Part shown: piece after piece, positions 9,980-22,659 of the stretch | Numbering within the stretch: the stretch's first letter is position 1 | Layout of the letters: each line of letters opens with the position of its first letter | DNA from: Euptelea pleiosperma | Taxonomy: Eukaryota > Streptophyta > Magnoliopsida > Ranunculales > Eupteleaceae | DNA: 64,000 bases | Direction of reading: 5' to 3' | Assembly (NCBI GenBank): GCA_035048495.1 | Contig: CM068551.1 | Coordinates: 13,704,248-13,768,247 of the forward strand | Translations under genes and position numbers: made by a program | The notes under the pieces: model-generated | Seen by the model: only the letters and a program-made list of their open reading frames with translations | Databases searched by the model: none | Told to the model about the DNA's origin: nothing

Positions 9980-10478
9980 TCACTATGGCATATATCCTAA
10001 TGTTGCTGGAGTTATGTTGCTTTACAATGCTCAAAATAAAAGTACGTATTACCTTTATATTATAAATGTGGTGTTAGAGTGTGGGATCCACCCTTTGATT
10101 GGCAATCATACCAGGATTTGATTCGATCAGATGACTATAATAATCAGCCATTAATTACAAACATATTGTTACACACAAAAACAAATCCAACTGTCAGAAA
10201 TCACCCCACTAAAATGCTCAAATCCAATAGCTAGAAATCACTTGTGAAGCTGATTTCTATTGTGTAGATTCACCAAGAGGTGACCCAATTATTCCATGGT
10301 TCAATGGGTCAAAAGATTGTGCATTTTAGGGAGGGGTACTCGGGTACAACATGCAACGCACCTGGTCCTAGGGTCCATGAATACCCTTCTCGCAATCCAT
10401 GGGTCAACCAACCTGCTATCCATGAATTGACCAATCCATGATCCATGGGTCAACCCACAACTCAATATGTGAGTCACC
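9980..10478 (+). repeat. GST downstream region, duplicated at 41470-41815
   Basis: Non-coding. From about 10160 it matches 41500-41800 (CAGAAATCACCCCACTAAAA, TTCCATGGTTCAATGG, CCATGGGTCAACC). The match ends at about 10461, where the ankyrin-bearing block begins that the other unit lacks. Confidence 0.7.
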
Positions 10479-12368
10479 TCAACTGATCAATCTCACAAAA
10501 AAAAGCTTATATTTACTTTGTCTATGGAAGATACCAGACCCATATGTTGACTGGACTATTTCGACAAACAAGGGAAATTGCAACAATGCAAACAAAGTCA
10601 CCGGGACACCAGTGATTAAAGCAATTGGAATGTAAACCCATGACAATTTATGGGCAAGTACGATAGAAAGTGCTGCACTAAAGGCTATCATCATGGTGGT
10701 TATAGAGAAGAAGAGACTGGCAAGACCAATTATCAACCTGTTAGGCAATGAATTGAGGAAATCTTCTTCCGCATAACGTGAAGTGAGAATGGATAGGAAC
10801 ATTAGTATTGACGTCGAGGACGATGAGAGAGCCAATGCATCTGATATAGCAAACAACATGAAGGAGTTATGATGTAAGAAAATTGGGATCCCATTGTCAC
10901 TCATGTTGCTGCCACTAATATTATCACCTGGCACAGTAAAAGCTGCAGCAAATACTACTGTAGCAATTAGAGTGGCTACAACCATACACGATTGAGACGT
11001 ATCCTTCATCCATTTTTCCACTTTCTCAACCAAGCCCTCGTGCTCCTCTGTAAATAAAACTCGAGCTATTTTTTCATCTCTGTTTCGAAATTCTTTATCC
11101 GCTGGTCCTATAATCTTTTCCACTTCCTATACAGAAAGTAGTTTTGATTTGAGTAATAAAGAAGGCCTAAAGAAATATTAGATACAATTACGATAGTAGT
11201 AGTCTTTTTTGCAGAGATTCTTTTTTAAACAAATGAGAGAATTATTAATTTTACAGATCCAAGTTATTTTTATTAAAAATGGGCTGAATTTTGATCTATT
11301 GTGTTGATTGTGGGTCGGGCTCAAGGGACCCCTTTTTTCTGACCCCTCTTGGGAGTCGTGTGCTCGGCTGTGTGATAGCACTACTAAGATAGTGAAGTGT
11401 TAAATATATCAAATATCAGATTTGTGGTGGTTTTGAGCTCAAATGTGATGTTTCCTACCTTTGATCGAAATGCTTTCATACATGCCTAAACATTCTGCCC
11501 GAAATACTACATATTTATACTGTCAATTGATAAAAAATTACTGCTCGTGTGAAATCTTTTGACATAAATTGTAATATTCCGTGAAATTTAACATTTTTTT
11601 ATATATGTATTATCTCGTATATAATACACTCCAAATGCCGTCTTGAATATTGACGACCATACTTTTTCATAAGTGCATTGCACAAGCAATGTTCAAGATC
11701 AAAATATGAGAGAAAATTTTTTTTCCACAAAAAATTTTATTCAATATTTTGCCAAGCGAAAATGTGAATCTGTGGGCTAGAGAGATAGAGTGACATGCAT
11801 TACCTTGAACCATTGCAATTCTCGCTGCATTTGTAGTGCTGCACCAGGGACCAATTTGAGTTGAGGAGATGGAGGTAACTTTGCAGCGAAATGCAAAATG
11901 TTGTTTCCTGATTCATCTCTTTGAGAAGCCAAAATCCTCTTAGTTGCGGTTATCCCATATATAATATTGAAAATATTTTCTTGACGATATTTAACCCCAA
12001 TATGAAATATGGTTAATTCATGGAAGAGTTTGAACCAAATTAGATCAGGGAAACACTGAACATATTCCATTATGAGTTCAACTGTACCATATTTCGCTGC
12101 ATCAATCATCATGATTTTTGACCTCTCAAAAAATTCCATGATTTGCGAGCTATTCATACTTGAAATTCGTGCCCAAATGCATTTGACAAATTCCAAGGCT
12201 TGTTTATGTGTCAACTTTAAGTCGTGGACATGTTTCATACCAGGGGCTGAAAAGAAAACCAAGTTAACATAGGCACAATTCATGAAGAAAAGATCAAGCA
12301 GAGTAAGGTTGCATACGTACCCAGTTGTAAAATAGATTTCCTAAGTAACCCTTTCAACCATTGTAACG
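10479..12368 (-). CDS. Ankyrin-repeat/PGG-domain membrane protein (ITN1/ACD6-like), 3' exons
   Basis: Three exons fit one frame on the minus strand: 12368-12321 (LQWLKGLLRKSILQL), 12246-11804 and 11126-10479, with GT..AG junctions of matching phase and a TGA stop. The middle exon carries the linker typical of the family (KHVHDLKLTHKQALE), a worn ankyrin-like part, and GNNILHFAAKL. The last exon reads ELQWFKEVEKI across the junction, then the PGG domain: FTVPGDN (third residue D instead of the usual G) and four hydrophobic segments, ending at FFVRLIS. Such proteins sit in plant membranes and act in salt, defence or ROS signalling; for this one that is inference. The upstream ankyrin exons at 14327-14829 contain a frameshift, so the gene may be dead, or only a short form could be made. 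The block is absent from the paralogous unit near 41815. Confidence 0.75.
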
Positions 12369-13780
12369 CTGAAATGGAAAACCAAAACCGCTAAATCACA
12401 AAAGATGGATGTATTTGAAATACCTGATTTTGGCAAATTGTTGAGTCACAGCTCCACATCCAAAATTTTCTCCTTAAAAGTTTGAAGTCCCCTAAAATGC
12501 AAGCCACACTCTTTGGGGCCCATTAAGCCTATGAATGTTTGGCCCACTATCTAAGTTACGCTGATTTCCACACCGAAAATCAGCCTGATTGGTGACTTTT
12601 AGATATTGAATGTGAACATTTTCATTAGTTATTTCTAACAATTAGATACGAGCATTTTCAGGGTTTTGAATAAAATGTCTAGAAACCACCCATGAGCTGG
12701 TTTTTTCATATCTAAGTCCAATTGATTGGAGTGATGAACCGAGAAATTTTTTGGCAATTTCTATTTCGGGTGTTATCATTTTGAGAAACCTTAGTTCTTT
12801 TTTGGAGGTTATTTAATTGCCACATTGCTCATTGTAATGAGTGTGAGAGATCTAACATGAGAAACAATTGAAAGTACCTGTGGGGAGTTGTATTTTGTTG
12901 ATTCATAGTGAAGATCCGATCATTATGGCCCGTGGACGTAGGTTTTGACTGAACCACGTAAATGCTTGTGCTCTTTGTTTGCTTTATTTAATTTCCCCTT
13001 TTGTGGAGTGTGTTTGTTGGCGGCTATTGTCGTTACTTGAGGGATTGCTTGGGGTTTTCCGCAACAGAAATTTGATTTCCTAAGCCTAAGAGACTGCCAA
13101 GTGGCCACTCGTACGGGGTCCATTGATCCAAGAATGTTTGGCCCACAGCTTGGCGGACTTGGACACCAAATATTAGCTTTATTGATGATTTCTAGCCATT
13201 AATCGATCCATGCCAAGCACCCAAAAATCAAAATTGCTCCAATTGGATTGCTAGAAATCACAATATGAAAACACTTGAAGCGAATTGCTAAAATCACCAT
13301 TCACGATGATTTTTGGTGTATAGGTGCAACAAGGATGGGTCCATATGCAATGTGGCCTTCTCTTAGTTCTAGTAGATCGTCTGATCACCAGAGCAAATTT
13401 TATCCATACAAGAGAACCCTTTTTTAATGAAATTACGCTCATGCATGCCAAACAAATTTCTTCAAATTAAAAGATGCAACCTTGAATAGAATAGGTTGCC
13501 CAGAGGAATGGGAACATGTCTCTTCTGATGCCAATGTTTCCGGAGCTCTCTAGTGGATCGTCCATGTCTCCTCTGAAATCATAATGACGTGCATCGTACG
13601 GTTCCACAGAAATAACTTTTAAGATAGATCAGAGCGGGAAATTATGAAAAAAAAAAAAGGTAGGTTAGACTCGTTAGAGCGGGAGGAAAAGTTTTAGAAT
13701 AATAATATTCTTTTTTTTTAAATTAAAATTTTTGAATTCAAAAAAATAATTCAAGTGATGAAGCAAACAAATATAACTAA
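12369..13780. other. Long intron of the ankyrin gene with worn M1-like MITEs
   Basis: 12490-12720 and 13085-13410 each show an arm with GAATGTTTGGCCCA and AAAATCAGCCTGATTGG-like sequence and a weaker inverted partner, so they look like old relatives of the M1 foldbacks. No further ankyrin exon is convincing here. Confidence 0.4.
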
Positions 13781-14290
13781 GGGCCTGTTTGGTACGTGAG
13801 AAAAAGAGTTCCGACGGTGAATATTTAGCCAGGCGAATATTATTTTGGCTAAATATTTGCTCAGAGCAATATTTAACAATGTTTGGCGTGTATGAGCTAG
13901 CTCACTTCAGCTTACTTCATTTTCTTTCAATTTGAGTGGGTCCCACATATCAAAGTAAGTCAAAAATAAGTTGGGCGAGTGTGGGAACCACATATTATGT
14001 CAAAGAATAAAAAAAAATTCATTTTTATCTTTTTTATATATTAAAAAATTAATTATTATTGAAAATAGTGATTTTCCAGCGAGAAAATAAAATTTTCTCA
14101 CCAAGGCATAATCGGCGTGAAAATATTTTCACAGGGGGGGGGTGATCAAATGTTTTCCCGCCGCGGAGGGCAAATATGAGGACCCGGCTAAATATTTGCC
14201 GAGGGCGAGTGGCTGCCAAACGCAGCCGGGCGAATATTTGCTCGGCCAAATATTTTATTTGCCCGCCGCGGAGCATTACCAAACAGGCCC
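13781..14290. mobile_element. Harbinger-type MITE in the ankyrin gene intron
   Basis: 510 bp with inverted ends GGGCCTGTTTGGTA and TACCAAACAGGCCC, flanked by TAA at 13778-13780 and 14291-14293. Inside, AATATTTGC and GCCGCGG motifs are repeated in inverted order. Ends and TWA target site fit PIF/Harbinger MITEs. It lies 37 bp from an ankyrin exon. Confidence 0.8.
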
Positions 14291-14326
14291 TAAGAGAAAG
14301 GAAAAAAGATGAATGGAGACACCAAC

Positions 14327-14829
14327 ATGAGTAGAAGCAACGTTGCCAAAATCCTAGCCGAGCTCCACTTGGAAATGCAGAAGGCTTCTGAGCCATCACA
14401 TCTAGCACATTGATCCCATCTTCAGTTCGTGCAGTAGCTAAATGCGGGTAGCACTGGACTAGATACAGTAAAATATCTACAAATGAGAAAGAAAATAGTG
14501 TATTGACGAATGTTGGTCGATTTTCCTATACTTTTCACAACCAATGAGCTCCCCCGCCACTCACCGTAAAAACCAACTACAACTATATTACAGATAAATT
14601 GAGCACCCAAATGACCGGTGAAAGGACTTGATATTCGTCTCTAGTTACTGTACAAAGGTACCACACCATCTCTTTTTGTTCATGCTCAGCACAAGTAGCG
14701 GCAGACTGGGCAGACTGGAGCGGCATCAATCCATCAATGTTATGTATGTGTCAAAGCATTGTTTCTTACCACCATTGCCTTAGCAGCTTTAGTGAATCCT
14801 GCCATAGCAGCAAAGTGAAGCGCCGTGTG
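14327..14829 (-). pseudogene. Ankyrin-repeat exons upstream of the PGG exons, with a frameshift
   Basis: Two blocks match the N-terminal half of ITN1-like proteins. Block one (14829 down to about 14598) reads VGHTALHFAAMAGFTKAAKA and, after a +1 frame change and an in-frame TAA around 14738-14757, DGLMPLQSAQSAAT...KEMVWYLCTVTRDEYQ. Block two (14476-14327, after acceptor CATTTGTAG) reads LYLVQCYPHLATARTEDG, then VMAQKPSAFPSGARLG, then FWQRCFYS. The frames of the two blocks do not join cleanly with the visible splice sites. The protein start is missing: the reading is cut at 14830 by a foldback element. Together this marks the gene as probably decayed, unless a sequencing error explains the frame change. 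Confidence 0.65.
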
Positions 14830-14888
14830 ACCCACGTCTTTCGGCTGGGCACCCACAAGCGACCAAAATGCCCCTGTTTGGTTTGGGC

Positions 14889-14986
<98 letters not shown>

Positions 14987-15031
14987 TTTTAGCCTCTCAT
15001 GGCGCTGAACTACCGTGGGGAGGCTAAAAGC

Positions 15032-15107
<76 letters not shown>

Positions 15108-15310
15108 GGAGAGGGAGAGAGGGAGAGAGTGAGGGAGGGATTGAGAGAGAGAGAGAGAGGGGGGCATAGGGGGGAGGGGGGAGAGAGAGTTACAGTAGAG
15201 AGGGAGAGGAAGGGAGAGAGAGGAGAGAGAGGAGAAGGGATGGGGTGGGTGCTGGCTGAAGGGGAGGGGCATTTTGGTCTATTGTTGGTGCCCAGCTGAA
15301 AGTCGTGGGT
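14830..15310. mobile_element. Foldback element with (CT)n and (AG)n arms
   Basis: Inverted ends of about 45 bp: 14830-14874 (CCCACGTCTTTCGGCTGGGC.. CCAAAATGCCCC) and 15266-15310 (GGGGCATTTTGG.. GCCCAGCTGAAAGTCGTGGG). Inside lie (CT)n at 14890-14984, then GCTTTTAGCCTC, a loop of about 23 bases, GAGGCTAAAAGC, and (AG)n at 15034-15099 followed by impure GA-rich sequence. The low-complexity ORFs across it (14737-15027, 14789-15493, 15015-15299, 15024-15272) are products of the dinucleotide repeats. Confidence 0.75.
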
Positions 15311-15796
15311 GCCCGTAGACCGACCCATTAACAAATAGATAGATAAATAAGAAGAAATAAAAAAATTAAAGACTAAAATATCCTTGTACACCATAGAGAT
15401 AATTAGTAGAAGTACATAATATTTTTGGAAAAAAAGTGGCATAACGACACATGAGTAGACTCTTTTGTTATTAGTGAAGATAAAATGGTTCAAGTGATTG
15501 ATTGTTATCCTGTTGTGACCACATCAGGCAATTGACTGATAGAATGTGTGGTTGATGCTTGTTTGTTGACCAAATCACAACGAGGCGTTACAGAGCTAAT
15601 GCAGTTGGATTAGCTATATAGCGTGTTGAGATACCTCCATTCCCTACATAATTAAATATTCTTGGAGTGGGTTTGGCTAAATGTAAGATCGATGCCTCCC
15701 CTTCCACATAAATATTCTTAGAGTCCAACTTTAGTCTTCTCTTTTGTCGGCCCAACCGTTTCTTTTTCTTTTCTTTTCTTTTTTCATAAACTTTTA
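15311..15796. other. No feature seen
   Basis: AT-rich sequence between two small transposons. I looked on the minus strand for the missing start of the ankyrin gene and found nothing with ankyrin character. Confidence 0.4.
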
Positions 15797-16117
15797 GGGC
15801 GTGTTTGATTGCACTAAAATTTTTTCCGATAAAATACATTTGGGAAATGCCTTAAATGGCTGTTGGATTGCACATGAGAACACATATTTCAACCATGTGA
15901 GAAAATAAAGGCGCATTTTCAGGTAAAAATGAATTCTCATGTATGTGGAAGGGAAATGGATTCCAGGCTTGGAGGGGGCTTGTTTGGGGAAAGATTTTTA
16001 GATCCTTCTTATTTTAACCTCATTTTTTCACTTTTGATCACCTTTATCATCTGAGAAAATAAAGGTGCATTTTCATGTGAAAATTGTAATTTTCCCACTT
16101 AGCAATCAAACACACCC
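15797..16117. mobile_element. Harbinger-type MITE
   Basis: 321 bp, inverted ends GGGCGTGTTTGATTGC and GCAATCAAACACACCC, flanked by TTA at 15794-15796 and 16118-16120. Inner sequences also pair (GAGAAAATAAAGG.GCATTTTCA occurs twice). Confidence 0.8.
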
Positions 16118-16328
16118 TTAGTTTTTCCCTCTGTGCTAAGCAAAGCAGGGACTAGCCTTCCTCTTGATGCCTTGACGTTTATTGAGAGTCTATTTAGAAA
16201 AAGTTGAAATTCGATCCTCAATTTGTGTTTGGGCACAGAGGAAAGCGGTGTGCAATTAACAAAAATGGCACAAAAAGTGTCAACTATAAATTAATGAACA
16301 GTATGCACTCATACCCTGCCTAATATAG

Positions 16329-16471
16329 CCAAGGTTTTAAATTTCGATTTCGATAACAATTTTGGTGAGGTCCCAAACCAAAATTTCGGTGGATTTCGCT
16401 CACTTTAGAAAGCTATATTTTGGGGATTTTTGTACTCACCGAAACCGTTCAGCCGAAATTTAAAACCTTGG
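16329..16471. mobile_element. Small MITE with CCAAGGTTTTAAATTTCG ends
   Basis: 143 bp. The 18-bp left end CCAAGGTTTTAAATTTCG is matched by CGAAATTTAAAACCTTGG on the right; the interior is rich in inverted CGAAAT/ATTTCG pieces. Flanks share ATA. Non-coding. Confidence 0.7.
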
Positions 16472-16729
16472 ATATTGCTCATCATGTTTTGTTAAGCATG
16501 TCATTTGGCTTCCCTCCCCAATTTTTGCAATTGGAGCCTCTCGTCATTTTTTTTTCATAAGACAATGCAAGATGTTGCTCAACTTCGCTTTTGGCTGGAT
16601 TTGTTGGATCTTATTCACTTATTTTCTTTGGTGACTGTTATACCTGTTGGATATTTTGAGAGTAGCATTGATGCAGAGATTGTTGTTGTTGGGTTGTCAA
16701 TAACACGAAGTCAGAAAATTGACAATCAG

Positions 16730-19700
16730 CTATTATGTAAAGTGTGTTTGTAATTGTTAAACGTATCAAGTTATTGTAAGAATTGGCCAAGGGTCTTTTC
16801 ACCGGAGTGGCCGAGTCGCCCAATCTCGATGTCGGGTCCGCCTTTAAGGTCTTTCAGGGCTTGTTTCTTAAATGCAGCATAACTAAGAAAAGATTTCGTT
16901 ATAACATCATTCATCTCTACAAAAAATTTGCAAAACCCACCGATGCCAAAAAATCGGGAAAAACATAAAAAAGGCGAAAATGTATAAAATCGAAAGAAAC
17001 ACAGATGAAGAAAATAAGAAAAATCAAAAAGGTAAAAACTCATTAAGTTCTAAAGAAAATGGTGATAGAGAAGAGTACCTGAATTCGGTACAACAAAAAA
17101 AATTTGTATTCTCATATCTTTGGACTACAATTTCTCCTAAAAGAGATTTGAACCAAATATGACAAAAATTAAAAGACGATGAATAAGGAAACAATGATGA
17201 GTTAGCGGGTCTTTATCTCATAGATTGACCTATTTTATGACCAACTAATCGTTTGATTGGATATAGAGCAAATGGTGAGGATCGCACTCGTCTAATCTAG
17301 AGCATAAGCTTTATATATATATATATTTTGAAAAGAAGTACATTTATTGATAATCAATCATAGTTTTCTTTGATACATCAGATTTACATCAAACTATTAT
17401 TCTCTCAATTGTGATTTATTTGATTTCTATCATTACCTTTGATATAGGTAAACAAATATATATCTACACAGATGAATGTACCCACCTTTCCAAAATAATG
17501 AAGGTAATCGGATGGTTACAATCAACATGTCAAAAATGATTTGTGGGATTTATCTCAAAATGATTTTTGACCAAACATATCTACGCGCAAAAAGCAACAA
17601 ACAAATATAAAGAAATGGCATACTTAGTTTCATATAACATCTAGCCTTAAACTCTCATAAAAATTATTTTTTTGCTACATCATGTTTACATTTTTTTTCT
17701 TGATAAACATCAATAATTAGCCCAAGATTGGCAAAAAAAAATTCATGTATACATGAGTCTCAACAAAAATCCATGTAAAAGACAATCCATGTATGCATGA
17801 GTCTCAACAGAAAAGAAAAAGCATAACAAACTCTATAAATTCAAAAGAAAATGTAAACTCAATTGGCAAATTTTCAAAATGCCAATGTCATTCCTATTCA
17901 AATTTATATGCCGCTTCCTAGTGTATATAGAAAGTTCTATAATATCAATATTGCACTCCATTTAGAAATTTGGTGTGCCTAAGAGCTCCCTTAATTTTTC
18001 TTTTATTTAATTTCTTCATATTTAGCTATCTCTTCATCCTTTAAGTTTTTGGACACTTCCCCAAGTCTTGCTGCTTCAAGAGCCAGATGTTGTACATTCT
18101 TCAACTTTTTTTCCCAATGCATTCCTCGTTACCAAAGGTCCAAGTGCTCCGAAACTAACAAGTCGGGGGGGAGTTACGCGGCTCCAAGCTCTAAGTTGTA
18201 GTCATTGCACTCGGTCCTCCCCTAGTCGGGAGCATCCAACCCCCCGACTTTCATTCTTCCATATGACATAATACGGGCGGAGTTCCCCTCTCGACCGATT
18301 ATGTCCAAATTTTTTCAGGTAGGAGCACGGGTTCTTCTTCCATAATTGTTTTGGTGTTGGTAGAACCTGTAACATAGTAAAAATAAATAACTATAAAAAT
18401 TAGATAAATAAAATAAAAGATAACATGAAAAAAAAAAAAAAAAAGAGTAGAGTAGCTTAACCTTCCCATTTAGTTTACATTATACCTTATAAATGATCAT
18501 TCTTCTTATTTTAGTCTTTGCTTTTCTTCTTATTTAACTTGAGAGAAAAGTAAAAAATTAAAGTAAGCAAGAACAAGAGTTTTTATTACTTTCACTTAAC
18601 CTTTTAAAAAAATGAAGGTCTTTGGAATATTTTTCTAAGAATTTCTAAAAGGTTTGAGAAGTTAAAAAACTATTTTGTAAGAGTTTTCTACGCCTAAAGA
18701 GAGAGCTTTGAAGGATTGATTTCTTACTTAGAGAGATGGGGTAGTTATAGGTGAAAGGTAAGGGTTTAGGGTAGTTTCGAAATAAAGATTTGGGTAATTT
18801 GATTCTTTGAGGGTAAAAGAGTAAAAGAAAATCTGCCTTATATGGATATCCTAAGGATGTTTCTAATTTGTTAGGAAAATTTTTGATAATCTAAATAGTT
18901 AAAAGTTATAAAAAATTTAAGTGTGAAAAATAAACAAAAATAGTGTCGGTAAAATGGTACAACAAGGAAGTTGATGAGTTGAATAGATAAGCTTAAGTAA
19001 TATCATCAAAAATATATCATGATGTATGAACTTTTGTACAACTATTCACATTAAGAGCATACGTCAATAGTTTTGATCATTCATCGATAAAATATTCATT
19101 TTAGGTTCAAAATTGACAATAAAAAATATTTCGAAAGATCTTTCGAAGTACTTTTTAATAGTGGACATCTAATTCACACAAGCAATCAAAATTTGAGATC
19201 GTTTAAGAATTGATCAAATAAAAACTTTGATTTTACGATCAAGTTATTAGATTTTAGTGAAATCACTTTTTTTTTTAAATGGAGTTAAAAATAAATAATT
19301 TTGATTTTGATAAAGTCTAACAGTAAAATAAAAGAAACAAGCATTTTTTTATCATTTCTCAATAAAAGTCAATCATTTGACTAAATCATTATGGTTTATG
19401 TGGGATTTTTCTAATGATGGTTTTGGGCTATAAAAGTATTCTCTATCAGTAATTGATAGTTTTAAATAGGATTACATGATTGATTAAGAATATCCTAAGG
19501 GTTGATAAGAGTTAGGTAATTTATCGACCAATATAGAAGATCGTCGATCGTGAAATTCGAAGATCATGCCAAAATAGGATGTCTACATCAACGCCCTCTA
19601 AGAATGTACCACGTGGCTCATATTATGGGTGGTCAGGCTTCCCTGACCGTCGGTGGTCAAGCAAGTTTTACTCGTCATCCAAGGTTTTATTTGGTTTGAA

Positions 19701-22470
19701 CCTTTGAGGTTCGACCAAGGTCCACCCATCTATACGATTAATGGCCTCTAAGAGTGTGCCATGTGTCTCGTACTATGGACCATCATCAAATTTGATGATG
19801 GACGTCACTCGTAAAGAAAGCGGGCTCATTATATCTAGTCTACTTATTAAAAAGCGCAGGCCCTTCCTTCGTTCTGTCAAAAAGGCCCATACATTGCTTA
19901 TTTTCTATTCTTTAATTTATTCACATTGTAGGGGCTCTTTTGTCTTTTCGGTGTCAAGCATATACCCTTGCAAGCACAACCATGCACCTCACTCAATCTC
20001 TTCTCTTATTAAAAAATTAAAAAAATTGCTATTCCTAATATGCACCTCAAGTTTCGTAAATTGACAAAACATATTTTATTCCTTTAAATTTTTTAAATTT
20101 ATAAGGGTGTTTTGGTCATTCTAATACTTTCACATTTCAATTGGACTATACATGCAATTATTGCATCTTGACGCATTTAAATTCTATCCATAAAAAAGAA
20201 ATTTCGATGATGATGTCCATCATCAAAGTTGGTGATGTCCATCAAAGTTGATGATGGACCCACAATGTGAGCCATGTGGCACATTATTAGAGGCTACTGA
20301 CCGTATGGATGTCTGGCGCATCCATAAATTGACTTATGTAACAAAAATCAACCTGATTAGTGATTTCTAACCTTTGGATTATAATGCTCAAAATCCACAA
20401 TTAAAATTAAACCAAGAAAAAGACTCTAATCCAAGGGATAGAAATTACGAATCAGGATAACGTTTAGTATGTAGGTCCACTGAGGCATGGAACGAACATC
20501 TATACGGTCAGTGGTCTTTAAGATTGTGACATGTGGCATAAACGTGGGATCTCTTATTTGGTGTCAAAATTCAACTTTTAAAAAGAAAAAGAAAAAAGTT
20601 GATTAAAAATTACCGTACTTACCCATTATTGAAAGAGTAATGATCATATGGTCTATCGGTACATGGAGGTGCATGGTGGTGTTGGCCAAAAATGTATCTC
20701 GAGCTGCTTATAGGTCAACCTAGATGGACCTATATAACAAAAATTAGCCTGATTAGTGATTTCTAACCTTTTGATCATAATTTTATAAAGCCACGGTTAA
20801 AAAATAAGTAATGAGAAACTCTAATCCAATGGATAGAAATTAGTAATCAGGATGAATTTTTGTTTGTAGGTCTAACTAGGATGGGAAAAACATCTATAAG
20901 TTCAACGGTCTCTAAAGGTGTGCCATGTGTAAAGTGCTACCACCCATAAGGTGCACGTGCATCGCATGTGGCGTACCCTTAGTAGCACTAACGGACAGTC
21001 AGTCTGAAGTCAAAATATGATCAGAATATTTTTTATTATTATTTTCAACAAAGGGTCAGGATCAGGGGACACAAAATTTCACACCAATTTTGAGATACCC
21101 ACAAGGAAGATAAATAAATGGCTGATATCTGGTGAGGATGATCTCGTCACCATATAAATGACCCCTACAAAAAATCAGCCCATTCTTAAATTTCTAACCC
21201 GATCAAATGTTGGTTTCAAGTTAACGGTAAAAAATATACGATCCATAATTTTTCAACTTGAAAACTAGGCTACGAATAGCAGAATGATTTGAATTTTTGT
21301 GAGGGTGATCTCCTCACCAATGAGACCATCCTCACCGAAAATCGTCCCATTCCAAGACTTCTAATTTATACATTGGCCCCGCCAATTTTTTCGTGTGTAA
21401 GTTTGTGTCAAAATTTGTGTTCATTGATCCTTACCATTAAACAAAACCTCGGGAATGATAAAAACTTCTATTTTCAAAAATAATGATTGGTATAACGAAA
21501 ATAACAGCCATTAATTATAATAGATATCCCATTTTTCTGTACAAAGCATTATAATGGGATACAATGTAATGGGGTGGGTGTCTTATCATTATTATGAGAA
21601 TGTATCTAGGATCAATAAAAGCTTGCACAAATCTTGAGAAATCACCAGTTCAAAGGGGAGGGATTTTTTAACCATCAGATCTTCTGATCTGGCCATCAAT
21701 GGAGGAAAATAATGAAATAGGATTGTGGAAGCTCAAGCCACTAGGTCTTCTGATCTAGCCACAATCAAGAAAAAAATAATGATTTACAGGATTTGAGACC
21801 ATTGGATCTTTTTCGATCAAGTATCAAATCAAAGAAAGCAATGACATATGTTGTGGGGAATGTCAAACTCCACAACCTATGCCATCAAAAGGATCTCATA
21901 GGTATCATATCAATGGAAATCAACGGTTCAAGATTAATGGTCCTAATCTGTCTGATGAATTACATGCTCATGAAATCCTATTCTAATTGGGGACTCTGAA
22001 ACCCACTCTCGAGAATACACAAGCACTCAAAAGACATTCCACTTATGATAAATTATCCTTAATATGCATACTTTGATTAATATTTTGTTAAAATGGATCG
22101 GGTGTTAGTGGACGCATTCACTACTCATCAATACGAAGTCCTTACATCTACGACCCCCATAGCATACCCATAGTCGAAAGGTTAGGTATTTGCCGCGCAT
22201 GTGTATCACCCAGCACATAACTCATGCGCCCAACTAATTTGCTCGATCAACTCGTTCTTCAATCGTTATTCTTTCATGTATTTTGGTTGGGTTCAATATA
22301 TCATATTAATTATCTTCATTCACATATACATGTGCGTTTATCCTTATCCTCTAACCCCTACGGGTATTTAAGTTAATGATGAGCAATAAATTTACTATTA
22401 TCCCATATAACTATTACCGTATAGGTTCATCATTTGTTTAGTTTATCCTTATATAAATATTTATATATAT
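16730..22470 (+). repeat. Segmental duplicate A (5.7 kb, paralogous to 41833-47870)
   Basis: Begins TATGTAAAGTGTGTTTGTAATTG and can be followed to the second unit almost without a break to TTTGTTTAGTTTATCCTT at 22450, with small indels. Differences include a local inversion (18231-18363) and a replaced stretch at 21530-21600. ORFs within (16783-16968, 19741-20064, 21289-21483 and others) are short, differ between the two copies, and have no domain. 20240-20541 and 20665-20935 are M1-like MITEs present in both copies. I see no gene in this block. Confidence 0.8.
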
Positions 22471-22475
22471 ACAAT

Positions 22476-22641
22476 TGTTGTAAAAGTAATGGTTGTAACC
22501 GATAGCTGACCGTCGCTTATGTAGCTTTAGTTATACTATCGACATTTACTTTATAATGGTTTGGCATTTACTTTGTAACGTCCCGATCAAGGGCTATATA
22601 TATGTGTGTTAATCAATGGAAATATCATCAGATTCACAACA
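22476..22641 (+). repeat. 5' LTR of the copia element
   Basis: 166 bp, starts TGTTGTAAAAG, ends TTCACAACA. It contains CTATATATATGTGTG, the likely TATA region, shared with the 3' LTR. Confidence 0.85.
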
Positions 22642-22656
22642 CGTTATCAGCACGAA
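22642..22656 (+). promoter_or_regulatory. Primer binding site of the copia element
   Basis: CGTTATCAGCACGA follows the 5' LTR directly. From memory, this form is common in Ale-type copia elements that prime from an internal part of a tRNA and not from its 3' end. Confidence 0.55.
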
Positions 22657-22659
22657 AAG

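Noticed and set aside
14789..15493. Long ORFs on both strands over the CT/AG tracts
   Set aside because: They code only Leu-Ser, Ser-Leu or Arg-Glu runs produced by dinucleotide repeats and lie within a foldback element.
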